DNA from: DATAXV01 sp036272915
GTDB lineage: Bacteria; Chloroflexota; Dormibacteria; Dormibacterales; Dormibacteraceae
DNA: 23,130 nucleotides
Direction of reading: 5' to 3'
NCBI GenBank assembly: GCA_036272915.1
Contig: DATAXV010000100.1
Coordinates: 1-23,130, forward strand
Positions 14,930 to 21,623 of the stretch are shown piece after piece. A model generated the notes under the pieces. That model saw only the letters and a program-made list of their open reading frames with translations. It made no database searches and was not told the origin of the DNA. The stretch's first letter is position 1. The number at the start of each line of letters is the position of its first letter. Made by a program: the position numbers and the translations under genes.

Positions 14930-15364
14930 TCACGAGGTGGCATCGAGGACCCGGATCAGCGCCCGGATGCCGGTCTCCATCGCCTCCCGCTCGCCCGACG
15001 TGAGCGTGGCCAGGAGGCGCTGATGGCGATCCCGCATCGTGCTGCGCATCCCCTCGACCAGGCCCTGACCGTACACCGTGAGCGTCACCTGGTAGTGGCG
15101 GCGGTTGGCGGGGTCGCGGAGCCGCGCCACGCAGCCGCGCTGCTCCAGCCCGGCCACCATGCGGCTGACCGTGCTCTTCTCCAGGCGAAGGCGGACGGCC
15201 AGATCGCGCTGGGACAGCGGCGCCGCCCCGGCCAGGTGGGAGAGTGCGAGCAGCTCCGACAGCGACAGCGCCTGGCCCGAGGAGGTCGGCAGCGGGCGGT
15301 GCAGGTCCATGGCGTGGATGAGCTGGGTGAGCAGCTCCTCCAGCGCGTCCGGCCCGGGATTCAT
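14930..15364 (-). CDS. MarR-family transcriptional regulator
   Basis: 144-residue winged-helix repressor. Helix 2 to recognition helix are visible in APLSQRDLAVRLRLEKSTVSRMVAGLEQRGCVAR, and the wing in RDPANRRHYQVTLT. The flanking helices are dimerisation segments. The ligand is unknown. The ATG overlaps a perfect 19-bp palindrome, and no ribosome site precedes it. A TAACTT hexamer (15376-15371) ends 6 nt upstream of the ATG, so the mRNA is probably leaderless and binding at the palindrome would block its own promoter. It is divergent from the GNAT gene at 15426. Confidence 0.92.
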   Translation of the reverse strand: MNPGPDALEELLTQLIHAMDLHRPLPTSSGQALSLSELLALSHLAGAAPLSQRDLAVRLRLEKSTVSRMVAGLEQRGCVARLRDPANRRHYQVTLTVYGQGLVEGMRSTMRDRHQRLLATLTSGEREAMETGIRALIRVLDATS

Positions 15365-15382
15365 GGTTGTAAGTTACAACCA
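15364..15382. promoter_or_regulatory. Palindromic operator for the MarR-type regulator
   Basis: TGGTTGTAAGTTACAACCA has perfect 9-base arms around one central base, starts at the first base of the marR ATG and covers its -10 hexamer. It is AT-rich compared with its surroundings and has the usual size and symmetry of MarR-family sites. It sits between marR and the divergent GNAT gene, so it may control both. Confidence 0.75.
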
Positions 15383-15425
15383 GAGGAGTCCCGGCGACCA
15401 GGGCAAGCGCTACCCTTCCCTGGCG

Positions 15426-15941
15426 GTGCTCACCGTTCGCCCGGCTCGGGCCGAGGATGCGGATCCGATGGGAGCCCTGCACGTCCGCGCCTGGCGCGCG
15501 GCCTACCGGGGCCAGATGCCGGACGGGTACCTCGACGGCCTCGAGCCCGCCTCTCGCGCCGCCATGTGGCGCCGGTCCGTGACCAGCCCTCGGGACCACT
15601 CCCGCCTCCTCGTCGCCGACCTCGACGGGGCCGTGGTCGCCTTCGCCGCCGTCGGTCCGGGCGGGGATCCGCCGGGCGTCGGTAAGCTCTACGCGATCAA
15701 TGTCGACCCCGACGAGCAGGGCCACGGCGTCGGACGGACGCTGCTGGAGGCGGCCGAGCAGGTCCTGGCCGGCCTGGGCTTCGCCGAGGCGGTGCTCTGG
15801 GTGCTCCCGGCCAACGAGCGGGCCCGCCGCTTCTACGAGCGGGCGGGGTGGCGCGCCGAGGGCGTCGAGCGAACCGTCGACGTCCTCGGCGTCACCGTGC
15901 CCGAGGTTCGGTACCGGACCTCGCTCCGCGCCGGCGCCTAA
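15426..15941 (+). CDS. GNAT-family N-acetyltransferase
   Basis: About 171 residues from the GTG at 15426. Typical GNAT elements are VRPARAEDADPMGALHVRAWRAAYRG at the N-terminus, the strand YAINVDPDEQGHGVGRTLL with the acetyl-CoA loop QGHGVG, and NERARRFYERAGWRAEG at the C-terminus. This resembles small-molecule or protein acetyltransferases of the RimI/YkkB kind; the acceptor is not known. There is no Shine-Dalgarno sequence; TACCCT (15411-15416) lies 9 nt before the GTG, again suggesting a short or absent leader. It faces marR across the palindrome. Its TAA stop shares bases with the TAG stop of the convergent amidohydrolase. Confidence 0.86.
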   Translation: MLTVRPARAEDADPMGALHVRAWRAAYRGQMPDGYLDGLEPASRAAMWRRSVTSPRDHSRLLVADLDGAVVAFAAVGPGGDPPGVGKLYAINVDPDEQGHGVGRTLLEAAEQVLAGLGFAEAVLWVLPANERARRFYERAGWRAEGVERTVDVLGVTVPEVRYRTSLRAGA

Positions 15942-16891
15942 CCCTCCAGTCGGAGCAGCCGCTCGGCGTTGCCGTGCGCGATCCGCTCCTGGTCGGCCGG
16001 GCTGAGCGGTGCCCCCTCGAGGAAGGCCACCGCCTCCGCCATCGAGCGGTAGGGGTGGTCGGCCGAGAACATGATCCGGTCGACGCCGACCTGGAGCAGC
16101 AGATCGAGGAGGTTCGGCGTCCAGTTGAAGCCGCTGAACGTGTAGTGGACGTTCTCTCGGAGGTAGGCGGAGATGGGCCGCTTGATGCCGGTCAGCTCCG
16201 GCGGCATCGACAGATCGAAGCGGGGCAGCATGAAGGGAAGGGCCTCGCCCATGTGCCCGATCAGGATCTGGAGGCGGGGATGGCGGTCGAACACACCGCC
16301 CACGATGAGGCGGAGGACGTGGACCGCGGTCTCGATGTGCCAGCCCCAGCCGGAGGTGGAGAGGGCGAAGACGACCTCGGGTGAGAAGCCCCCGTAGGAG
16401 GCGTCGACGACCGCCTTCGGCGGCGCCGCCGGATGCAGGTACAGGGGCGCGTCGAGCGCCTCCGCGCGCTCCAGGATCGGGTCGAAGAAGGGGTCGTCCA
16501 GGTAGCGGCCACGGCTGTGCCCGTTGACGACGGCGCCAAGGAAGCCGAGCTGACCCACCGTGCGGTCCAGCTCGCGGGCGGCGGCCTCGGGATCGGGGGT
16601 GGGCAGGGCGGCGAAGCCGGCCAGCCGTTGCGGGTGCCGGCGCACCGCCTCGGCCAGGTAGTCGTTGGTCTCGCGGGCCATGGCGACCGACTCGCCTGCC
16701 TCCATCTGCTCGACGCCGGGCGCCGCCAGCGACAGCACCTGGACGTCGACCCCGGCCGCGTCCATCTCCTCGATGCGGCCGTCGCCGACATCGAGCAGCG
16801 ACTCGACGAGGCCGGGGCGGGCGGCGGCGCGGCCGGGGCCCTCGATGAAGGCGGGGCTGGCGAAGTGCTCCTCGAGTGTGATCGTGCGCAC
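15938..16891 (-). CDS. Amidohydrolase-family (ACMSD/gamma-resorcylate decarboxylase-like) enzyme
   Basis: 317-residue metal-dependent TIM-barrel protein of the amidohydrolase-2 group. ITLEEHFA at the very N-terminus gives the ExH metal ligands seen in gamma-resorcylate, dihydroxybenzoate and 5-carboxyvanillate decarboxylases. LYLHPAAPP, LIGHMGEALPF and FSADHPY supply the remaining His residues and the metal-bound Asp. It would remove a carboxyl group from an aromatic acid or hydrolyse a related substrate; the choice cannot be made here. The GTG at 16891 is preferred over one six codons upstream because family members begin just before this motif and because GATACT lies 6 nt before it with no ribosome site. 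It is divergent from cydA and appears monocistronic. Confidence 0.9.
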   Translation of the reverse strand: MRTITLEEHFASPAFIEGPGRAAARPGLVESLLDVGDGRIEEMDAAGVDVQVLSLAAPGVEQMEAGESVAMARETNDYLAEAVRRHPQRLAGFAALPTPDPEAAARELDRTVGQLGFLGAVVNGHSRGRYLDDPFFDPILERAEALDAPLYLHPAAPPKAVVDASYGGFSPEVVFALSTSGWGWHIETAVHVLRLIVGGVFDRHPRLQILIGHMGEALPFMLPRFDLSMPPELTGIKRPISAYLRENVHYTFSGFNWTPNLLDLLLQVGVDRIMFSADHPYRSMAEAVAFLEGAPLSPADQERIAHGNAERLLRLEG

Positions 16892-17192
16892 GGGCCCAGT
16901 ATCCGACACCCGCCGCCGGTGGCACCGCAGCGGACCGTGCCGCGTGCCGCCCTCCCGCCGCCGGCCCGGAGGACTCGGTGCCAGGTCCGCGGCGGCAGGC
17001 GTGGCCGGAGCTCCCGGCCAGGCGGACGGGCAGGGACTCGACGGCCTCTGACCGCGTCCTCGGTGGAGGTCACGGGAGGTGCCGGGCGGGGCAAGACACC
17101 TGCCTCCGACCGGGGGAAAATGCGGTTCACATCAGCATGCCCGATGCCGTAAGGTGGGGCCGCATCGTCAGCTAATACGTGGGGGGCAACCG
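16892..17192. promoter_or_regulatory. Divergent intergenic region with the cydA promoter
   Basis: About 300 bases without a gene. On the plus strand TTCACA (17126-17131), an 18-nt spacer and TAAGGT (17150-17155) form a good promoter for cydA, and GGGGGG (17181-17186) is its ribosome site, 6 nt before the ATG. On the minus strand GATACT (16903-16898) serves the amidohydrolase. The middle part (about 16915-17120) is GC-rich and shows nothing I can identify. Confidence 0.55.
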
Positions 17193-18512
17193 ATGAACGA
17201 GGCCACGCTGGCCCGGGCGACAATGGGCATGTCCCTCGGTTTCCACATCGTGTTCGCGTCGTTGGGGGTGGGGCTGCCCGTCCTTCTCTCCGTCGCCGAG
17301 GGAGTCGGTCTCCTCCGGCATGACGCCACCTGGGTCGCCCTGGCCCGGCGGTGGGCCACCAGCTTCGCCATCCTCTTCGCCGTCGGCGCGGTGTCCGGCA
17401 CCGTCCTCAGCTTCGAGCTCGGCCTGCTCTTCCCCGGCTTCATGGCCTTCAGCGGGAGCATGATCGGCCTCCCCTTCTCGGCGGAGGGCTTCGCCTTCTT
17501 CCTGGAGGCGATCTTCCTCGGGCTCTACATCTACGGCTGGAACCGGCTGTCGCCGCTGGCCCACTGGCTCTGCTCGATCCCGATCGCCGTCAGCGGCGCC
17601 GCCTCGGCCCTCTTCGTGGTCATGGTGAACTCCTGGATGAACACCCCGGCCGGGTTCAAGCTCGACCACGGCAGGGTCGTCGACATCAACCCGCTGGCCG
17701 CCGCCTTCAACCCCTCGGTGGGCACCGAGGATCCGCACATGCTCTTCTCCGCCTACACCGTGACCGGCTTTCTGGTGGCGGCGGTCTACGCCGCCGGCAT
17801 GCTCCGGCGCCGGACCTTCGACACCTGGCACCGCCGCGGTCTGACCATGGGTATGGCCATGGGCATGGTCGCGATCCTGCTCGCCGGGATCTGGGGCGAC
17901 TCGTCGGCGCGCTTCCTGTACAAGGAGCAGCCGATCAAGTTCGCCGCTCTCGAGGGCCTGTTCCAAACGCAGCGGGACGCCCCCATCCACATCCTCGGCA
18001 TCCCGCTCGAGTCCGAGCACAAGACCGTATTTGCCATCGAGATTCCCGACGGCCTGAGCCTGCTCGCCGCCTTCAACCCCGACGCCCAGGTCCGGGGTCT
18101 CGACTCCTTCCCCGCCAACGACCTGCCCAACCCGATCATCGTCCACCTCTCGTTCGACACCATGGTCGGCCTGAGCACGCTGGTCGGGCTCCTCTCCCTT
18201 CTCTTCTGGTTCCTCTACTGGCGGCGGCGTGGCCCCCCGCTCTCCCGCCTGATCCTGCTGGCGGTGGCGCTGGCCGGTCCGGCCATGGTCGTGGCGCTCG
18301 AGGCGGGCTGGTTCGTCACCGAGTTCGGTCGCCAGCCCTGGGTCGTCTACGGGATCATCCGGACCAACAACAGCGCGACCGACGCCCCCGGCCTTGGCCC
18401 GTTCTTCGGCCTGTTCCTCCTCATCTACGTCGTGCTGGCGGTCACAACCGCCCAGCTGCTGCTCTACATGGCCCGGCGCGAGCGCCGCAAGGACGCCGAG
18501 GAGACGCACTGA
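17193..18512 (+). CDS. cydA: Cytochrome bd-type quinol oxidase subunit I
   Basis: 439-residue membrane protein with about nine helices. Candidate heme ligands and key residues are visible: H18 in GFHIVF, E98 and E105 in SAEGFAFFLEAIF, H182 in PHMLFSAYTV, M324 in SFDTMVGL, and the signature GRQPW (379-383). The quinol loop is short (KEQPIKFAALEG to the SFDTMVGL helix, about 75 residues), so this is the short-Q-loop type, shorter than the E. coli protein (about 520). It oxidises quinol and reduces oxygen to water with high affinity, without proton pumping. A promoter and ribosome site precede it; the stop overlaps the cydB ATG by one base. No cydX and no cydCD assembly genes are in view. Confidence 0.96.
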   Translation: MNEATLARATMGMSLGFHIVFASLGVGLPVLLSVAEGVGLLRHDATWVALARRWATSFAILFAVGAVSGTVLSFELGLLFPGFMAFSGSMIGLPFSAEGFAFFLEAIFLGLYIYGWNRLSPLAHWLCSIPIAVSGAASALFVVMVNSWMNTPAGFKLDHGRVVDINPLAAAFNPSVGTEDPHMLFSAYTVTGFLVAAVYAAGMLRRRTFDTWHRRGLTMGMAMGMVAILLAGIWGDSSARFLYKEQPIKFAALEGLFQTQRDAPIHILGIPLESEHKTVFAIEIPDGLSLLAAFNPDAQVRGLDSFPANDLPNPIIVHLSFDTMVGLSTLVGLLSLLFWFLYWRRRGPPLSRLILLAVALAGPAMVVALEAGWFVTEFGRQPWVVYGIIRTNNSATDAPGLGPFFGLFLLIYVVLAVTTAQLLLYMARRERRKDAEETH

Positions 18513-19516
18513 TGGAAGCTACCATCGTCGCCGGCGTCCTCTGGCTCGCCCTCACCGCCTACGCCGTGCTGGCCGGGGCCGACTTCGGCGGCGGGGTGTG
18601 GGACGCCCTGGCCACCGGCCCTCGCCGGGCGCAGCAGCGAGCCGCCGTCACCGAGGCCATGGGCCCCGTCTGGGAGGCCAACCACGTCTGGCTGATCTTC
18701 CTCATCGTCGGTCTCTTCACGGCCTTTCCGAGCGCCTTCGCCGACATCGCCCGAGTCCTCTTCATCCCCTTCTCGCTCGCCCTGGCCGGGATCGTGCTGC
18801 GCGGCGCCGCCTTCGCCTTCCACGCGCACGCCGACGAGGGAAGTGGCTCCTCGCGGGCGTGGGGCGTCGTCTTCGGGGTGGGGAGCATCGTCTCGCCCGC
18901 CTTCTTCGGCATGGCGGCGGGCGCGGTCGCCACCGGCGCGATACGCGTGCAGGGTGGGCGTGTGGTCTCGGACTTCTATGCCTGGGTGAGCCCGCTCGGG
19001 ATCGTCCTGGCGCTGCTCGCGGTGGCGCTCTGCGCCTACCTGGCCGCCACCTTCCTCATGGTCGAGGCCAGAGAGGACCCGGACCTTGAGCGCGACTTCC
19101 AGCGGCGGGCGATGGGCGCCGCCGTGGTCTCCGGGGCCCTCGCCATCGCCGCCCTGGTCATCGCCGGTCTCGACGACCGGATCCTGTGGAACGAGCTCAC
19201 CGGGCGCGGCCTGCCGCTGCTCATCCTGGCCCTGCTCAATGGTCCGCTGGCGCTGTTCGCGGTGCGGCGCGTGCGTCCCCACCTGGCCCGCCTGGCGGTC
19301 GCCGCCCAGATGGTCTTCGTCCTCTGGGCGTGGGCGGTGGGTCAGTACCCGTACCTGGTCCCGCCCGACCTGAGGATCGCGGACGCGGCGACCGCAGGAC
19401 CTGTGCTCACGGCCTTTCTGGCGATAGTGGTCGCGGGTATGCTTGTCATGCTCCCATCCCTATTCCTCCTCTTCCGTGTCTTCAAGGGGGCCGGAGGCAA
19501 AGCGACAAACTCTTGA
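18512..19516 (+). CDS. cydB: Cytochrome bd-type quinol oxidase subunit II
   Basis: 334-residue integral membrane partner of CydA, about eight to nine helices. It begins with the typical WLALTAYAVLAGADFGGGVWD and contains GPVWEANHVWLIF and SPLGIVLALLAVALCAYLAATFL, all characteristic of CydB. It binds no heme itself in known enzymes but is needed for assembly. The TGATG junction with cydA implies coupled translation. The DedA-type gene starts 14 nt after its stop. Confidence 0.96.
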   Translation: MEATIVAGVLWLALTAYAVLAGADFGGGVWDALATGPRRAQQRAAVTEAMGPVWEANHVWLIFLIVGLFTAFPSAFADIARVLFIPFSLALAGIVLRGAAFAFHAHADEGSGSSRAWGVVFGVGSIVSPAFFGMAAGAVATGAIRVQGGRVVSDFYAWVSPLGIVLALLAVALCAYLAATFLMVEAREDPDLERDFQRRAMGAAVVSGALAIAALVIAGLDDRILWNELTGRGLPLLILALLNGPLALFAVRRVRPHLARLAVAAQMVFVLWAWAVGQYPYLVPPDLRIADAATAGPVLTAFLAIVVAGMLVMLPSLFLLFRVFKGAGGKATNS

Positions 19517-19530
19517 CACACGTTCACCTG

Positions 19531-20370
19531 ATGCTGCCAACCGTGCAGCAGCTCCAGACCCTGGCCGGACCCATCGCGCTGGCCATCATCTGTCTCGTCG
19601 TCTTCCTCGAGGAGGCTGGCCTGCCTCTGCCCATGTTCCCGGGCGACGGCCTGCTGCTCACCGCCGGCGTGATGATCACGGCCGGCCAGCTGTCGCCCTG
19701 GCGCACCTTCCCGCTCGTCTGCGGGTCGGCGCTGCTCGGCGCGTGCCTCGGCTACGCCTGGTCACGGTGCCTCGGCCGCCCGGGACTCGAGCGCCTCGCC
19801 GACCGGCTGGGCCTCAGGGCCCAGCTCGACCGGGCCGCCAGCCGGCTGCGCCGCACCGGGGCCTCCGGCGTGGTCTTCGGCCGGCTGTTTCCCGGCACCC
19901 GCGTGTACACGAACCTGGTCGCCGGTGCCGTCGGGGTGCCGCTGCCCGCCTTCCTCCCGGGCCTGGTCCTCTCGGCGACGATCTGGATCTTCGGCTTCAT
20001 GGGGCTGGGCATGGCGCTCGGCGTGCCCGCCGCCCACTACGTGCACCAGGTGCAGGCCGGTGTGCTGCTCCTGGGTGCGGTCAGCACCCTGCTCGTCGCC
20101 ACCATGCTCAGCCTGCGTCTGGTTCGACCGCCGCGGCACGCCGAGGTCGGCGTCAGGCGCCTGGCGCTCGCGCTGGCCGTCGACCTGGCCCTGGCGGGCT
20201 CGATCGGGGTGGCCGGCTGGGTCCTGACCGGGTTCGCCGTGTTCGCGGTCACGGTATCGGTCGGGCTGGCCCTGCTCGTCTATGCGGTGGCGACCCGCCT
20301 GCTGTTCGGGGCGACGCCCGGCGAGCGACTGTGCCGGATGAGCTACGTCGGCTCGCTGACCTCGCTATAG
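19531..20370 (+). CDS. DedA-family membrane protein with C-terminal RDD-like domain
   Basis: 279 residues. Residues 1-195 form a DedA/VTT-type unit: FLEEAGLPLPMFPGDGLLL (25-43), a membrane helix at 60-78, and the second signature FGRLFPGTRVYTNLVAGAVGVP (116-137) with the conserved Arg. DedA proteins move or flip lipid carriers and support membrane-potential homeostasis. Residues about 207-272 add two more helices beginning GVRRLALALAVDL and ending LLFGATPGERL, the pattern of RDD-family membrane domains (R and D at the start, GxTxGxRL at the end). Such a fusion is unusual to me. ATG at 19531 is chosen; a TTG at 19513 overlapping the cydB stop is an alternative, and neither has a close ribosome site. 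It is probably co-transcribed with cydAB. Confidence 0.87.
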   Translation: MLPTVQQLQTLAGPIALAIICLVVFLEEAGLPLPMFPGDGLLLTAGVMITAGQLSPWRTFPLVCGSALLGACLGYAWSRCLGRPGLERLADRLGLRAQLDRAASRLRRTGASGVVFGRLFPGTRVYTNLVAGAVGVPLPAFLPGLVLSATIWIFGFMGLGMALGVPAAHYVHQVQAGVLLLGAVSTLLVATMLSLRLVRPPRHAEVGVRRLALALAVDLALAGSIGVAGWVLTGFAVFAVTVSVGLALLVYAVATRLLFGATPGERLCRMSYVGSLTSL

Positions 20371-20459
20371 GGCTGAGGTCCACAGTCCGGAAGGCACTGT
20401 CCGAACTCGACTTCGGGCAATGCTGACGTTCAGTCGAACTATTCGTTTTAGCAACGATG

Positions 20460-20517
20460 TTGCCATTGCCACCACCCGTTTGTATAGTTGGTCGTGTCGT
20501 CCCCTCAGGCTGTGGGG
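20460..20517 (+). promoter_or_regulatory. Strong promoter and leader hairpin of the micropeptide gene
   Basis: TTGCCA (20460-20465), exactly 17 nt, and TATAGT (20483-20488) form the best consensus promoter in the window. It lies in a conspicuously AT-rich pocket (about 20420-20490). In the leader CCCC-T-CA and TG-T-GGGG (20501-20517) can form a small hairpin followed by TTT. Confidence 0.65.
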
Positions 20518-20552
20518 TTTCTAGCATCCATGCAACGTTACGGAGTAGAGAC

Positions 20553-20639
20553 ATGGGACTGATTTCTGCACTCCTCTCACTGCTGGGTTCGGTACTCAGC
20601 CTTCTGCTGGGGGCGGTTCCGTCGCTCCCCGGCACCTAG
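20553..20639 (+). CDS. 28-residue hydrophobic micropeptide
   Basis: ATG at 20553 with GGAG 7 nt upstream; stop TAG at 20637-20639. The peptide starts MGLISALLSLLGSVLSLLL and ends in a Pro/Ser/Gly tail. It has no charged residue. Small residues (S5, S9, G12/S13, S16, G20) recur every three to four positions along one face of a predicted membrane helix. It has its own consensus promoter, leader and terminator, so it is a separate transcription unit. Short hydrophobic peptides of this kind include type I toxins and small membrane-complex subunits; I cannot assign either. No antisense RNA gene is evident. Confidence 0.6.
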   Translation: MGLISALLSLLGSVLSLLLGAVPSLPGT

Positions 20640-20640
20640 C

Positions 20641-20660
20641 CGGGACCGGAAGCCGTCCCG
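20641..20660 (+). terminator. Short hairpin directly after the micropeptide
   Basis: CGGGAC (20641-20646) pairs with GTCCCG (20655-20660) across 8 nt, starting one base after the micropeptide stop. It is probably an accessory to the stronger hairpin that follows. Confidence 0.4.
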
Positions 20661-20666
20661 ATCAGA

Positions 20667-20699
20667 CAGTGAGCGCGGGCTGGGAGCCCGCGCTCACTG
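20667..20699. terminator. Strong bidirectional terminator overlapping the ABC permease stop
   Basis: Two perfect 15-base arms (CAGTGAGCGCGGGCT and its complement) with a GGG loop. The right arm contains the stop codon of the minus-strand ABC permease gene (20694-20696). It lies 27 nt past the micropeptide stop, so it can serve both converging transcripts. Confidence 0.8.
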
Positions 20700-21623
20700 C
20701 TGCACGTCGCGGCGCTGGATCAGCACCGCCGCCAGCACGAGCAGACCCACCATCCAGATCGCCACGACTGTGGCGGCGTGCACTGTGGAGACATCGCCGA
20801 CCGGGACCGGCACGGGCACGCGGCTGGGTGGACCGACCCGCATCCGCTGTGTCAGCGCGTTGAGGTCGGGTCCGAGCAGATAGCCGGTGACCCGTCCCCA
20901 CAGGCTCAGGCGGGTGAGCTGGCCGAGCAGCGGCGCCCACTGGCAGTAGAGGGAGTCGGCCGGGAAGAAGGCGACCGCGACGCCGACCCCGAACGCCACT
21001 GACCGGCCGATCACGGCCGCGGTCATGCCCAGCACGCCGCAGGCGAGCATGCTCACCATCTCCGCCCCCGCGCCCAGGCCCAGCGTCCGCCAGAAGGAGG
21101 GCGACAGGTGGAGCAGGCCGCCGAGGGAGCCCTGCGCGGCGAGGGCCACCGAGCCGAAGTAGATGGCGGTGAGGGCGGCTCCGATCAGCAGCAGGAGCAG
21201 GGCGAAGAGGACCAGCACGAGCAGCCTCGCCAGCAGCACCTGCAGGCGGCCGGCGCCTCGCGCCAGCAGCAGCCTCAACACCCCGCTGCCGTAGCAGGCG
21301 CCCATCAGCCAGGCGCTGACCAGCAGCATGAGCAGGCCCGACGAGTACTGGAAGAGCATCTCCACGCCGGGCAGGACCGTGGTCGCCCAGCCCTCGGGAT
21401 GGGCGCGGTAGAGCGTCCGCACGCTCTCCTCGCCGGCGCCCCAGGCCTCGACCACGGCGATGAAGACGAGGGAGGCGAGGGCCAGCCCCAGCCAGATCAG
21501 GCGCTGCCTGCGCACCTGCAGCAGATCTCCCCACATGAGGCCCGGCAGGCTGCTCCGGCGGGGCCCGGCGGGCACCGCCGGTGGCGGTGGCGGTGGCGGC
21601 GCCAGCGCGATCTCCTGGCTCAT
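20694..21623 (-). CDS. ABC-2-type transporter permease
   Basis: 309 residues. A Pro-rich cytoplasmic N-terminus (a run of seven Pro encoded by GGT/GGC tandem units) is followed by six predicted membrane helices: LIWLGLALASLVFIAVVEAW, LLMLLVSAWLMGACYGSG, LLVLVLFALLLLLIGAALTAI, MLACGVLGMTAAVIG, a weaker helix, and VVAIWMVGLLVLAAVLIQRR at the end. This is the layout of ABC-2/NatB-like export permeases. The ATG overlaps the stop of the ATPase gene by 4 bp (ATGA), so the two form an exporter. The substrate is unknown. The stop lies inside a terminator stem. Confidence 0.88.
   Translation of the reverse strand: MSQEIALAPPPPPPPAVPAGPRRSSLPGLMWGDLLQVRRQRLIWLGLALASLVFIAVVEAWGAGEESVRTLYRAHPEGWATTVLPGVEMLFQYSSGLLMLLVSAWLMGACYGSGVLRLLLARGAGRLQVLLARLLVLVLFALLLLLIGAALTAIYFGSVALAAQGSLGGLLHLSPSFWRTLGLGAGAEMVSMLACGVLGMTAAVIGRSVAFGVGVAVAFFPADSLYCQWAPLLGQLTRLSLWGRVTGYLLGPDLNALTQRMRVGPPSRVPVPVPVGDVSTVHAATVVAIWMVGLLVLAAVLIQRRDVQQ

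Noticed and set aside
14364..16925. Minus-strand frame of 853 codons covering CYTH, marR and amidohydrolase
   Set aside because: Only its last 177 codons (the CYTH protein) look real. The rest is an alternative frame of marR and the amidohydrolase with low-complexity Arg/Ala/Pro content.
17172..18509. 445-codon frame antisense to cydA
   Set aside because: Rich in Gln, Glu, Gly and Asp with no domain. It is the mirror of codon bias in cydA, which has all CydA signatures.
21585..21605. GGTGGC tandem repeat in the permease gene
   Set aside because: A simple run encoding the Pro-rich N-terminus on the minus strand. It is too short to be a meaningful repeat feature.
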